Assembly: GCF_900302445.1 (NCBI RefSeq)
Contig: NZ_ONZF01000002.1
Span: 1-64,000, forward strand
DNA from: Palleronia abyssalis
GTDB taxonomy: Bacteria; Pseudomonadota; Alphaproteobacteria; Rhodobacterales; Rhodobacteraceae
Reading direction: 5' to 3'
Length of the DNA: 64,000 nt
Notes under the pieces: generated by a model
Seen by the model: only the letters and a program-made list of their open reading frames with translations
Told to the model about the DNA's origin: nothing
Database searches by the model: none
Position numbers and translations under genes: made by a program
In this document: piece by piece, positions 8,203 to 16,454 of the stretch
How positions within the stretch are numbered: the first letter of the stretch is position 1
Layout: each line of letters begins with the position of its first letter

Positions 8203-9159
8203 GTGGCGGAAACAGGCGCGACGAAAGGACAGGTGGCCGATGCCGTCAAGGGCAACTGGGTCGATCGCCTGGCCCCTGAGCCCGCTCGGCCCTATCTGCG
8301 CCTGTCGCGCGCGGACCGGCCGATCGGAACCTGGCTTCTGCTTTTGCCTTGCTGGTGGGGCGTCCTGCTGGCCGCGCTGTCCGAGGGGCGGTTCGGTTGG
8401 CAGGGCCTCTGGATTGCGGCCGGCTGTGCTTTGGGCGCGTTCCTGATGCGGGGCGCGGGGTGCACCTGGAACGACATCACCGACCGCGAGATCGACGCAG
8501 GCGTCGCGCGCACCCGGTCGCGGCCCATCCCGTCGGGCCAGGTCTCGCCCAAGCAGGCCTTCGCATGGCTCGTCGCGCAGGCCCTGATGGCGTTCCTGAT
8601 CCTGTTGACCTTCAACGTGAACGCGATCCTTCTGGGCATCCTGTCCCTGGCGACGGTCACGATCTATCCGTTCGCCAAACGGTTCACCTGGTGGCCCCAG
8701 GTCTTCCTTGGCCTGGCCTTCAACTGGGGCGCGCTTCTGGCCTGGACGGCGTTATCGGGGGCGCTCGGGTGGCCTGCTGTCTTGCTGTATCTTTCGGGGA
8801 TCGCCTGGACGCTGTTCTACGACACGATCTATGCCTACCAGGATGCCGAGGACGACGCGCTGATCGGGGTGAAATCCACGGCGCGCCTGTTCGGGGAGCG
8901 CCCGAAACCCTGGCTGCGCGGCTTCATGGTGGTCTCGTGCCTACTGATGGCGGCTGCCGTGACCCTTGCCGCGTCATCCGCCAACGTCCTGACGCTGGTT
9001 CTGGCCCTCGGCGCGCCATGGGCGATGGGGTGGCACATGGCATGGCAGATGGGGCAGTTCGACCCGAAGGACACGCAGATGTGCCTTAAGCTTTTCCGCG
9101 CCAATCGGGATACAGGGCTTCTGGCTGCGCTGTTTCTCGCCATCGCCATGCTGGCATGA
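8203..9159 (+). CDS. ubiA: 4-hydroxybenzoate polyprenyltransferase UbiA
   Basis: 318 residues from GTG. Integral membrane prenyltransferase of ubiquinone synthesis. The first Asp-rich motif is NDITDREIDAG and the second is around YQDAEDDALIGVKSTARLFG. Start choice: a perfect AGGAGG (8188-8193) is 9 nt before GTG 8203 but directly abuts ATG 8194, so GTG is preferred. Related in fold to BchG at the right end of the window but clearly the 4-hydroxybenzoate type by its LSRADRPIGTWLLLLP N-terminus. Confidence 0.95.
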   Translation: MAETGATKGQVADAVKGNWVDRLAPEPARPYLRLSRADRPIGTWLLLLPCWWGVLLAALSEGRFGWQGLWIAAGCALGAFLMRGAGCTWNDITDREIDAGVARTRSRPIPSGQVSPKQAFAWLVAQALMAFLILLTFNVNAILLGILSLATVTIYPFAKRFTWWPQVFLGLAFNWGALLAWTALSGALGWPAVLLYLSGIAWTLFYDTIYAYQDAEDDALIGVKSTARLFGERPKPWLRGFMVVSCLLMAAAVTLAASSANVLTLVLALGAPWAMGWHMAWQMGQFDPKDTQMCLKLFRANRDTGLLAALFLAIAMLA

Positions 9160-9223
9160 TGGACCCCCGAACAACGCGCGGCTAGACCTGAACGCACCGA
9201 AAAAAACGGAGTTTCGGACCCGA

Positions 9224-11074
9224 ATGCGCAAAAATTCCCTGCTCCCGGTTCTCGTGACATTCGGCGTGGCCGGTGCGGCCTGCGTTGGGGCCGCGACACT
9301 AACCGTCGCACAGATCGAGGATCGGTCAGTCCGCGTGGTCCGCGAGATTCTTGCTGCCGAAGATCTGGACTGGGCCGAAGTCGAAGCCGACGGCCTGCAG
9401 ATCGATCTTCGGGGCACCGCGCCGGACGAGGCCGAACGCTTTCGCGCCCTTACCCTTGCTGGGCAGGTCGTCGACGGGGCCCGGGTCATAGACCGGATGG
9501 ATGTCACCACACGCGACCCAATCGAGGCACCGCGATTCACCGTCGAGCTACTTAGATCGGACGAGGGGGTCAGCCTTATCGGCCTTGTCCCCGCCGAGAT
9601 GGACCGTCTTGCGTTTCTCGAAGACATCGCCCGAAACGCCGTGAACACCCCGATCACCGACCTCCTTCAAGCCGCCGCCTTCCCGGCCCCTGAAAACTGG
9701 AACGAAGCCCTGCGCTTTGGGGTCGAAGCCTTCGCCCTGGCCGATAAGTCGAAAATCTCCATCGCTTCGGACCGGGTGGCCGTCACCACCATGGCCGGCG
9801 ACGCCGAAGCCCGCGCGAACATGGAGCGGTCCCTGACGCGTCTTGCCCCCGGCGGGGTGGAGGTCGCACTTGACATATCCATTCCCAGACCGGTCATCAC
9901 GCCGTTCCTCTTCCGCCTGTCGCGCGAGGAAGGGACAGCCCGCCTCGAGGCGTGCTCGGCGGCAACCGAAACCGGGCGCGACCAGATCATCGCGGCGGTA
10001 CAAGGGCTTGGGATCGACGATCCGATCTGCCAACTTGGCCTCGGCGTGCCGTCGGTTGCCTGGCCCGGCGCCGTCTCCCAGGCCATCGAGGCCATGGACG
10101 AGATCGAGACCGGCACTTTGACCGTTACGGACCTGGAAATACGGCTGGAATCCGGCCCCGCGACCGAAGATTTCGGAACCCACGCCGCAGCGCTGCGCAA
10201 CGACCTGCCAGAGGAATTCACTCTGACCGCCTTGCAAGAAGACGCCGCGGCCGTGGAACCGGAAGCCGGGCCCGCCGAGTTCACTGCGACCCGCAGTCCC
10301 GAAGGCATGGTCCAAATCCGAGGCAGGGCGGGCGACACGCTGGCCCGTTCGGCCGTCGGCAGCTATGGGCGGGCGCTCTTCGGGACGGAACAGGTCTCGC
10401 TGTCATTGGAGCAGACGCAAGAGGTGCCCGCGGGCTGGAACCCCCGCCTTCTGGCCGCGATGGATGCGCTGTCACTGCTGAACAACGGTGCGGTGCGTGT
10501 CACGCCGGAGCGGATTTCGGTCTCGGGCGTGTCAGGGTCCGAAGACGCGTCGTCGCAGATTTCGCGGTTGTTCACAGGCCGGTTGGGGGACGATGCCGCC
10601 TATGACGTCGATGTCAGATACGACGAAAGGTTCGACGTCGAACTTGGCCTGCCTTCGCCAGAGGAGTGCGTGGCCCAGGTGAACAATATCCTTTCGACCC
10701 GGCAAATCACCTTCGATCCCGGCTCGGCCACCATCGATCCGGAATCCCGCGCCAGTGTGGATGCCATCGCTGAAATCCTGCGAAAATGCGACAATATCCC
10801 AATGGAAGTGGGCGGCTACACGGACAGCCAAGGGCGTGAGGAGATGAACCGTGACCTCAGCCAGCAGCGCGCCGAGGCCGTTCTTGGCGCCCTTCTGGCG
10901 CGGCGGGTGCCCGTGGGGGATTTGGTCGCGAACGGCTATGGCGAAGAGAATCCGATCGCCGACAACGACACCGCTGAAGGGCGCGAGGCCAACAGGCGTA
11001 TTGAATTCGCGCTTCTAAGGCCCCAAGAAGACACGGAAAACACCGAGGCAGCCGAGGTCGAACCAGCCGAATGA
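9224..11074 (+). CDS. BON-domain / OmpA-family envelope protein
   Basis: 616 residues. An N-terminal hydrophobic segment (SLLPVLVTFGVAGAACVGAATL) acts as anchor or signal. It is followed by BON-like repeats (for example IDLRGTAPDEAERFRALTLAGQVVDGARVIDRMDV). The C-terminal ~110 residues form an OmpA-type peptidoglycan-binding domain: ITFDPGSATIDPESRA, GYTDSQGREEMNRDLSQQRAEAV and NRRIEF. The design (anchor, BON-like repeats, OmpA domain) recalls mycobacterial ArfA/Rv0899, where it stabilises the envelope. The next gene overlaps by ATGA. Confidence 0.88.
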   Translation: MRKNSLLPVLVTFGVAGAACVGAATLTVAQIEDRSVRVVREILAAEDLDWAEVEADGLQIDLRGTAPDEAERFRALTLAGQVVDGARVIDRMDVTTRDPIEAPRFTVELLRSDEGVSLIGLVPAEMDRLAFLEDIARNAVNTPITDLLQAAAFPAPENWNEALRFGVEAFALADKSKISIASDRVAVTTMAGDAEARANMERSLTRLAPGGVEVALDISIPRPVITPFLFRLSREEGTARLEACSAATETGRDQIIAAVQGLGIDDPICQLGLGVPSVAWPGAVSQAIEAMDEIETGTLTVTDLEIRLESGPATEDFGTHAAALRNDLPEEFTLTALQEDAAAVEPEAGPAEFTATRSPEGMVQIRGRAGDTLARSAVGSYGRALFGTEQVSLSLEQTQEVPAGWNPRLLAAMDALSLLNNGAVRVTPERISVSGVSGSEDASSQISRLFTGRLGDDAAYDVDVRYDERFDVELGLPSPEECVAQVNNILSTRQITFDPGSATIDPESRASVDAIAEILRKCDNIPMEVGGYTDSQGREEMNRDLSQQRAEAVLGALLARRVPVGDLVANGYGEENPIADNDTAEGREANRRIEFALLRPQEDTENTEAAEVEPAE

Positions 11075-11400
11075 ACCGCACCGAATTCGTCATCGCGACG
11101 GCCGTCATCCTGTTCGTCGCGTTCATGCTGGGTTGGTTCGCCAATTGGCTTGTGCATCGCCTGACCCGCGTCAGCCAGGCCGATCTGGGGGAGCTGGACC
11201 GGATGGCCCAGCACATGCACGAAGCGGAAGAAAGTCGTGACCAGGCAATTGCTTACCTGCAAGAGCGCGAGGCCGAGATGATGGGTCAGCTGCATGCGAC
11301 GGAGGCCGAGCTGCGCGCCACGATGGACGGCCTGCGCGATGCCCGTGCCGAGACGGAAGAGCTGCGCGAGTATATCGAGCAGATGAACGCCCGGGGCTGA
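11071..11400 (+). CDS. Small membrane-anchored coiled-coil protein
   Basis: 109 residues. One transmembrane helix (about residues 4-28, FVIATAVILFVAFMLGWFANWLV) is followed by a long charged heptad-rich region rich in E, A and R, likely a coiled coil, ending ELREYIEQMNARG. It starts inside the stop of the BON/OmpA gene (ATGA), so the two are translationally coupled and probably act together in the envelope. Family not recognised. Confidence 0.85.
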   Translation: MNRTEFVIATAVILFVAFMLGWFANWLVHRLTRVSQADLGELDRMAQHMHEAEESRDQAIAYLQEREAEMMGQLHATEAELRATMDGLRDARAETEELREYIEQMNARG

Positions 11401-11418
11401 CAAGGCTTGAAAACCCGT

Positions 11419-11528
11419 CGGACATCCGCCGGACACCCGTCCCGCGTGCGTCGGACATTCGCCTGGCAAACGTCGTTCTCGCGCCAAGCATAAGCCGGAC
11501 ACGCGCCGGGCATCTGTCGGGACAGGGG
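11419..11528. repeat. Degenerate 11-bp tandem repeat, about ten units
   Basis: Units begin every 11 bp at 11419, 11430, 11441, 11452, 11463, 11474, 11485, 11496, 11507 and 11518. The best-preserved ones read CGGACATCCGC, CGGACACCCGT, CGGACATTCGC and CGGACACGCGC; others are degenerate. Most units end in CGC or CGT. The period is not a multiple of three and no protein frame is maintained. It starts 19 bp after the stop of the coiled-coil gene. Confidence 0.65.
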
Positions 11529-11860
11529 TCAAGACCCGGCGCAGCCCCGCCACGGTCCAGCGCCCGGCGTCCAGAGACAGCATTGCCGCCCCGGTGCCAT
11601 CGAACAAGCCGCACCTCAGGCCAGCTGGAACCCGCCAAGAAATCTTGTCGACCTGGACCGGACCCTTACCGGGTTAGCGGAGGGCATTGGTTACAAGGGA
11701 CGAGGACTAAGGCGCTTTCGCGGAAGGGCGCGCGCTTCTGGCGTTTGACGCCGACCTCGACACCACGCGTCTCGGGGTGAGCTCTCCGGCCTGAGGAGCG
11801 GAACCTTCTCACTTGCCGGATTCGAGATTCCCATGACACGGCAGGAGATGGCGTGCGCGG
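11529..11860. other. Gene-free stretch, nothing recognised
   Basis: About 330 bp between the 11-bp repeat and the recombinase remnant. Only short overlapping frames occur and none resembles a known protein. There is no convincing terminator or RNA. It is best viewed as decayed or non-coding accessory sequence. Confidence 0.5.
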
Positions 11861-12180
11861 ATGATCAAGGACATGCTTATCCTTGGCATAGGCGGCGAAA
11901 TCCAGAAGGCCCATATTCGGGCGATCAAGGCTTTCACCGCTTTCCTGGGACGCTCGCCCTATACAACGACGCCGGATGATATTTGCGCCCAACAGCTTCA
12001 CGTGGCCGACACTCAAGTGACGCCACAGACGGTCAATGTCCGGATCTCTGCGCTCAGGTTTTCGCCTGAGTGGCTTGCGGGCAGGAGGAGATCATGCGGT
12101 TCCGGACCGAGCCCGGCAAGTTGGCAATCACCTTGGGTGTGGAGGAGATTGCGGCGCTCCTGAATTCAGCATCGAGTTCC
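11861..12180 (+). pseudogene. Remnant of an IS91-associated tyrosine recombinase
   Basis: The first frame reads MIKDMLILGIGGEIQKAHIRA, then a segment with AFTAFLGRSPYTTTPDD and a SALRF end. This is the SAM-like core-binding domain of the site-specific recombinase accompanying IS91-type elements (relatives read HIRGIKxFxAFLGRSPDTATP and VALRFFF). After about position 12060 homology moves to the -1 frame (MRFRTEPGKLAITLGVEEI; relatives FRTEPRKLPVVLSVEEV) and is lost soon after. The catalytic domain with the R-H-R-Y residues is missing. So one frameshift plus a large C-terminal loss; certainly inactive. The comparison is from memory. Confidence 0.7.
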
Positions 12181-12462
12181 GAGCCCGGCAACCTGCACCA
12201 AAACAGATGGTTGATGCACTCATTGCTTATATCAGAAGCAGGCCCGTCATGATGACAAGGAGGCGAAACTCGTCGGGGCCATGCAGCGCATCCATCGGCA
12301 CGAAGAATACATGATTGGCCGCGTTTTAGGGCCCGCGCAGCAAACCGCACAGCAAGACACTGCCGGTTCGGCAGTAGAGCCCAGTATACTAGAACTTATG
12401 TGTAGTACTGATGGCGAACGTGATCGCGATCGGGGCCAAACGGCCAAAACCTGTCGCGCGCC
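12181..12462. other. Gene-free stretch, nothing firmly recognised
   Basis: Between the recombinase remnant and the thioesterase stop codon. One frame reads EAKLVGAMQRIHRHEEYMIG, which looks coding in composition but has no start, no ribosome site and no family I recognise. Probably another decayed fragment. Confidence 0.4.
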
Positions 12463-12984
12463 CTAGATCAGCAGGTCTGCTTCGCATTCTTTCCAATGCA
12501 AAACAGCGTCAGGCAACATGACATCGGGAATTGATGTCCCCCACGCCGCGAATGCATCCACGATCGTCACCAGACCCATGCGGGAAACGGCGGCCCCTTT
12601 GCAGTAGCCGCTGGCCGAGAGTCGTCCGTCCGAGCCTATGAACTTGAACGCAAGATAATTCCAGCGGGCGTCGCTACCTATCCAGTGATACCTGACCTTG
12701 TACTTCTCGCCGAGCTTCAGTTGCCGCCGGTAGGTGATGATCGAACCACCTAACACAGGCTTCCACCGGTTTCGGATCAGAGTTTTCAGAAATCCTGTTC
12801 GGGCGAAGAACTCGACGATCATCAGGTCGGCTATCGTCAGATAACGGCCATTGTTCATGTGGAGATTCACGTCGATGTCGTTTGGAAGCACTCGAAACTC
12901 ACGCTCGAGCTGAGCTGTGAGAGTGAGCTTGGGAAGCCAGAAAGCCCGAAGGAGCGTCCAGAATAGCCTGAAATACAAGTTCAT
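12463..12984 (-). CDS. Hotdog-fold acyl-CoA thioesterase-like protein
   Basis: 173 residues from MNLYFRLFW. A hydrophobic N-terminal segment precedes a 4HBT/THEM6-like hotdog domain with DIDVNLHMNNGRYLTIADL, the position of the catalytic Asp and helix of thioesterases, and LGGSIITYRRQLKLGEKYKV. Likely hydrolyses an acyl thioester; substrate unknown. It is divergent from a MarR-family gene. Two palindromic operator-like sites sit 17-50 bp upstream of its start, so repression by that MarR protein is likely. ATG 12984 is chosen over 12993 because the family begins at this hydrophobic segment. Confidence 0.85.
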   Translation of the reverse strand: MNLYFRLFWTLLRAFWLPKLTLTAQLEREFRVLPNDIDVNLHMNNGRYLTIADLMIVEFFARTGFLKTLIRNRWKPVLGGSIITYRRQLKLGEKYKVRYHWIGSDARWNYLAFKFIGSDGRLSASGYCKGAAVSRMGLVTIVDAFAAWGTSIPDVMLPDAVLHWKECEADLLI

Positions 12985-13000
12985 CCGACCCACCTATAAC

Positions 13001-13034
13001 GTTCATCTTTGAACTATATAGGTCAATTTTGAAC
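13001..13034 (-). promoter_or_regulatory. Paired palindromic operator overlapping the thioesterase promoter
   Basis: Two 14-bp sites GTTCA-N4-TGAAC lie 20 bp apart centre to centre: 13001-13014 is perfect in both 5-bp arms and 13021-13034 has one mismatch. Between them lies TATATA (13015-13020), which on the minus strand fits a -10 element; TTGCTT at 13036-13041 could be the -35, with 15-bp spacing. Spacing of two helical turns suits two dimers of a winged-helix repressor bound on one face. The divergent MarR gene is the obvious candidate. Confidence 0.6.
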
Positions 13035-13225
13035 CAAGCAAGCGTATTCGGCGCGCCTGGCATTCGACGTCCCCGGTGAACTGCATCCGGAAGGGCAAGG
13101 TGGTGGTGCGCTGTCGGATCGGCGCACTTGTCGTCATCTGCGATATGGGGATCGCGCCAATGCCATCGGGGCCGCGGCCGCCGGAACGAATTGTCCGTGG
13201 CGGACGAAATGGGTATGCTTTCCTT

Positions 13226-13711
13226 ATGCCAGACAACGATGCTTCTAATTCGGTCCGCGATGCCACTGGCTCTGGTGCCACCGAGGCTTGGCTGGCGGTG
13301 GCACAAGCCTACAACGAATGCACCGCGACACTGTTGCAGCACCTTCGCCCGCTCGGCCTGTCGCTGCTGGAGCACGAGGTTCTGATGAACCTCCTGCGGT
13401 CGGATGGCCTGACACAGCGTGAACTGTCGCAACGGTGCTTCTCTGCCAAAAGCGGGATAAGCATGTTGATTTCGCGCCTCGAGGGCAGTGGAATCATAGT
13501 GCGCAGTCAATCCCTGCAGGATCAGAGAGCGTGGCGTTTGTCCCTGACGCCAAAGGGCCAATCCCTTGCCCAAGATGCCCTTCGCATCCAGACAAAGGTT
13601 GTCGCGGAAATGGCTAAAGCGTTTTCGCGAGATGAACTTGCCGTCGTCAAATCGCGCATGAATGCAGCGGCGGCGCTGCTGAAGGACATGCGCGAGCAGA
13701 AACGGCTGTGA
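13226..13711 (+). CDS. MarR family transcriptional regulator
   Basis: 161 residues from MPDNDASNS. A winged helix-turn-helix is visible: LSLLEHEVLMNLLRSDGLTQRELSQRCFSAKSGISMLISRLEGSGIIVRSQ, then the wing DQRAWRLSLTPKGQSLAQDA. Flanking helices form the dimer interface. The start at 13226 is chosen because upstream residues do not fit the family, although the ribosome site is weak. Divergent from the thioesterase, with the paired operator between them, so probably a local repressor responding to an unknown ligand. Confidence 0.88.
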   Translation: MPDNDASNSVRDATGSGATEAWLAVAQAYNECTATLLQHLRPLGLSLLEHEVLMNLLRSDGLTQRELSQRCFSAKSGISMLISRLEGSGIIVRSQSLQDQRAWRLSLTPKGQSLAQDALRIQTKVVAEMAKAFSRDELAVVKSRMNAAAALLKDMREQKRL

Positions 13712-13937
13712 CGCCGATGTGGTCAATCGAAGCGTCTGGAAAGCGTCATTGGGGTGTCGGAGCACTGCCGCTTGATTCCGCGCTTTTGCAACCGGGCGCG
13801 ACACCATTGGCGGATTGCGCTTCGCCGACAGTCGTGCCGATCGGGCACCGATTGCTTTGGGGCATAAGGCGGCTGCGCAGAGCAGCGGCCGAATCTTACA
13901 CCATGCGAATCGCCTGAGACGTTTCCCCTCAGGGCAC

Positions 13938-14987
13938 CTACCCCCGCTTGCCCAGCGTGTCGGCCATCTCGGCATCGCGTTGGCCCATGGGGCGGGTGCG
14001 GCCGCGAGTGGTGTCGCGGCGGGACTGGTGCTCCATCTCGGCATTCAGGAGTGCGCCGAAGAGGACGACGAAGGCCGTCAGCCACATGTAGAGGTTCAGG
14101 ATCACCACGCCCGCGATGGCGCCATAGGTGGGCTGGTAGGCGCCGAAATTCTGCACGAAGACCGAGAACAGGACCGACCCGCCCAGCCACAGCGCGGTGG
14201 CGAAGATGGCGCCGGGGGTCACCCAGCTCCACCTTGGGGGGCGGCGGGCGGCAGCGTGGCGGTAGAGCAGGCCCAGCGACGCCATCGACAGAAGCGCCAT
14301 GAGCGGCCAGCGCCCGATGGAGACGATGAGGGGGCTGGGACCCTCGAAACCGAGCGCCCTGACCAGGGTCGGCACGGCACTGGCCGCCGCGACGGTCAGC
14401 AAAAGCATCCCTCCCAGCGCCGCCGTCAGCAGAAGCGAGACGGCGTTGCGCATGACAAGGTTGCGCGTCTCGTCCTCGACATGGGCCATGTTGATCCCCG
14501 AGACGAGGTTGTCGATCCCGCGCGAGGCCCAGAAGAACGACAGCACGAAGCTGATCACGGCGGTGATCGTCGCCCGCCCCGAGCCCTGTTCGGCCAGGGA
14601 CACGGCCTGTTCGCGCACCAGCGCCAAGGGTTCGGCCGGGGCGAGCCCGCCCAGGGCATCGAGCATGGCGAAGACGATGTCAGTATCGAGGACCAGCCCC
14701 GCGAGCGAGGCCAGCGCGGCGATGGCAGGAAAGAGGGTCAGCATCCCGAAGAAGGCCACGCCAGCGGCCACGAGGGGGACGAGATCGCGGCCGACACGCC
14801 CGCCCACGCGGCGGAAGATGTCGGACCAGCCTTTCAGGTCGATTTCGCCGGGGCGCCAGGCCTCGCGACCGCGGCCCGTTTCGTCGAGTTCCTCGGGCGA
14901 GTCGACGGGGGCCGCGGGATGTTCGCCTCCGGCCATGGGGGTGACGCCCTTGCCCTGTCCGGGGCCTTCGCGGTTGTCATCCTGCAT
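13938..14987 (-). CDS. YihY/virulence factor BrkB family membrane protein
   Basis: 349 residues. A hydrophilic N-terminal ~65 residues is followed by about six membrane segments typical of the YihY family, with VGRDLVPLVAAGVAFFGMLTLFPAIAALASLAGL and FFWASRGIDNLVSGINMAH and YGAIAGVVILNLYMWLTAFVVLFGALLNAEMEHQSRRDTT as markers. Long misnamed RNase BN; true function uncertain. It lies 36 bp downstream of moaE on the same strand. Confidence 0.92.
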   Translation of the reverse strand: MQDDNREGPGQGKGVTPMAGGEHPAAPVDSPEELDETGRGREAWRPGEIDLKGWSDIFRRVGGRVGRDLVPLVAAGVAFFGMLTLFPAIAALASLAGLVLDTDIVFAMLDALGGLAPAEPLALVREQAVSLAEQGSGRATITAVISFVLSFFWASRGIDNLVSGINMAHVEDETRNLVMRNAVSLLLTAALGGMLLLTVAAASAVPTLVRALGFEGPSPLIVSIGRWPLMALLSMASLGLLYRHAAARRPPRWSWVTPGAIFATALWLGGSVLFSVFVQNFGAYQPTYGAIAGVVILNLYMWLTAFVVLFGALLNAEMEHQSRRDTTRGRTRPMGQRDAEMADTLGKRG

Positions 14988-15023
14988 GTCAGACCTCCGC
15001 TTCTGCGCGGGATGCGCGTGGGC

Positions 15024-15467
15024 CTACCACCGGGTCAGGGCAGCCTCATCCTCGTCCTTCGCGGCGACCCAGGCGGCGCCTTCGGCCGTCACCTCCTTCT
15101 TCCAGAAGGGTGCGCGGGACTTGAGGTAGTCCATCAGGAATTCGGCCGCGGCGAAGGCGTCGGCACGGTGGGGGGCGGCGGTGGCGACCATCATGATCTG
15201 CTCGCCCGGGGCAAGACGGCCGTGGCGGTGGATGACCATCGCATCGCCCAGAGACCAGCGCGAGACGGCCTCGGCCGCGATCTTCTCGATCGCGGGGGCG
15301 GTCATGGCGGGGTAATGCTCGATCTCCATATGGCGCAGGTCGCCGGCGGCGCTGTCGCGTACAAGGCCCGAAAAGGTGACGATGGCGCCCATGTCGGTGC
15401 GCCCCTCGGTGAACCGCGAGATCTCGGCCCCGATGTCGAAGGGCCCGGCCTGAACGCGGACTTCCAT
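15024..15467 (-). CDS. moaE: Molybdopterin synthase catalytic subunit MoaE
   Basis: 147 residues, the normal size. The large subunit of molybdopterin synthase inserts sulfur from MoaD thiocarboxylate into cPMP. Conserved blocks: VTFSGLVRD, MEIEHYPAMT, VIHRHGRLAPGE and FLMDYLKSRAPFWKKE, the last holding the catalytic lysines. It shares one base with the moaD stop, so the two subunits are translationally coupled. Supplies cofactor for enzymes such as MsrP in this window. Confidence 0.96.
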   Translation of the reverse strand: MEVRVQAGPFDIGAEISRFTEGRTDMGAIVTFSGLVRDSAAGDLRHMEIEHYPAMTAPAIEKIAAEAVSRWSLGDAMVIHRHGRLAPGEQIMMVATAAPHRADAFAAAEFLMDYLKSRAPFWKKEVTAEGAAWVAAKDEDEAALTRW

Positions 15468-15718
15468 CAGCCGCCGGTCATGGGCGGGAAGAACGCGACC
15501 TCGCGCGCGCCGGCCAGCGGGGCGTCGAACTCGGTCAGTTCCTGGTCCACCGCGACGCGCAGGGCCGAGAGGTCCTGGAACGCGGCCTCGTAGCGGGCCT
15601 CGCGCGCGGTCAGTTCTGCCACGAGGTCCGAGACGGTCGCGGCTTGGGTCTGCACCGTCTCCCGCGGGAGGCCGATGCGTTCGCGCACCCAGGCGAAATA
15701 GAGGATGTCGAGGCTCAT
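15467..15718 (-). CDS. moaD: Molybdopterin synthase sulfur carrier subunit MoaD
   Basis: 83 residues with a ubiquitin-like fold beginning MSLDILYFAWVRERIGL and ending in the diagnostic PPMTGG; the terminal Gly carries the thiocarboxylate. The ATG at 15718 overlaps the pgsA stop, and the stop overlaps moaE, so pgsA-moaD-moaE is one tight unit. Confidence 0.95.
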   Translation of the reverse strand: MSLDILYFAWVRERIGLPRETVQTQAATVSDLVAELTAREARYEAAFQDLSALRVAVDQELTEFDAPLAGAREVAFFPPMTGG

Positions 15719-16380
15719 GCGGGATCCTTGAGGAAGGGCAGTGCCTTCCGGAAATAGTCCCAGCCGGTGATCAGCGTCAACGCGGCGGCGATCCACAACA
15801 GCGTGACCCCCAGGAACCCGGCAATGTCGCGCATCTGCGCCAGCCAGGCCAGCCCAACCTCGTCGGTGATCTGGCCATTCAGGATGGCCTGCACGGTGGC
15901 GTCGTCCATGCCCTGCGTTCGGTCGATCATGTGATAGAGGAAGATGTCGCGCGAGAAGAGGACCGCGATCGCCACCATCTGCGCCGTCGTCTTCCACTTG
16001 GCCAACTTCGTGACCGACAGCAGTTTTGCCTGCGCGCCCAGAAACTCGCGCAGGCCGCTGACGAAGACCTCGCGGAAGACGATGAAGGTCGCGGGCAGCA
16101 CCAGCCAGGGCGACATCGAGGAATAGCCGACGATCACCAGAAGCGCGATGATCACCATGGCCTTGTCGGCGATGGGGTCCAGCATCGCACCGAACTTGCT
16201 TTCCTGTTTCCACGACCGCGCGATGTAGCCGTCGAACCAATCGGTCACGGCCGCGCCGACGAACAGCAGCAGGGCGAACCAGTCTGCCCAGGGCCGGTGG
16301 AAATACAAAAACGCGACGGCCACGCCAGGAGCGGCGAGGAGACGAAGCACGGTGAGGATGTTGGGAAGGGTCCAGCGCAT
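15715..16380 (-). CDS. pgsA: CDP-diacylglycerol-glycerol-3-phosphate 3-phosphatidyltransferase
   Basis: 221 residues from MRWTLPNILTVLRLLAAPGV. Inner-membrane enzyme making phosphatidylglycerophosphate. The CDP-alcohol phosphatidyltransferase motif D-G-x2-A-R-x8-G-x3-D-x3-D is present as DWFDGYIARSWKQESKFGAMLDPIAD-type sequence around residues 55-80. In E. coli and many proteobacteria pgsA directly follows uvrC; here a radical SAM gene and an opposite-strand HrgA-like gene lie between them. Confidence 0.95.
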   Translation of the reverse strand: MRWTLPNILTVLRLLAAPGVAVAFLYFHRPWADWFALLLFVGAAVTDWFDGYIARSWKQESKFGAMLDPIADKAMVIIALLVIVGYSSMSPWLVLPATFIVFREVFVSGLREFLGAQAKLLSVTKLAKWKTTAQMVAIAVLFSRDIFLYHMIDRTQGMDDATVQAILNGQITDEVGLAWLAQMRDIAGFLGVTLLWIAAALTLITGWDYFRKALPFLKDPA

Positions 16381-16454
16381 GGATGGCAAGATAACCGTGC
16401 GCCCCCCTTGGGGAAAGGCCGCGCGGAAAAACCTTTTTTCGCGGGAGTCCCCAG

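Noticed and set aside
11419-11528. CRISPR array
   Set aside because: The unit is 11 bp, head to tail with no spacers, degenerate, and no cas genes are in the window.
12281-12466. 61-residue open frame with EAKLVGAMQRIHRHEEYMIG
   Set aside because: No ribosome site, no homology recognised, and it lies in decayed DNA next to the recombinase remnant; reported only as unassigned sequence.
13712-13937. Possible IS5-type transposase fragment on the minus strand
   Set aside because: A few residues (GIKRQC, AIRQW) vaguely recall IS5 transposases, but no convincing block of homology could be read, so it is left as plain intergenic DNA.
13815-15593. A 592-residue plus-strand open frame
   Set aside because: It runs antisense to yihY, moaE and part of moaD, all clearly real; its composition (Gly, Arg, His, Asp) is that of a shadow frame.
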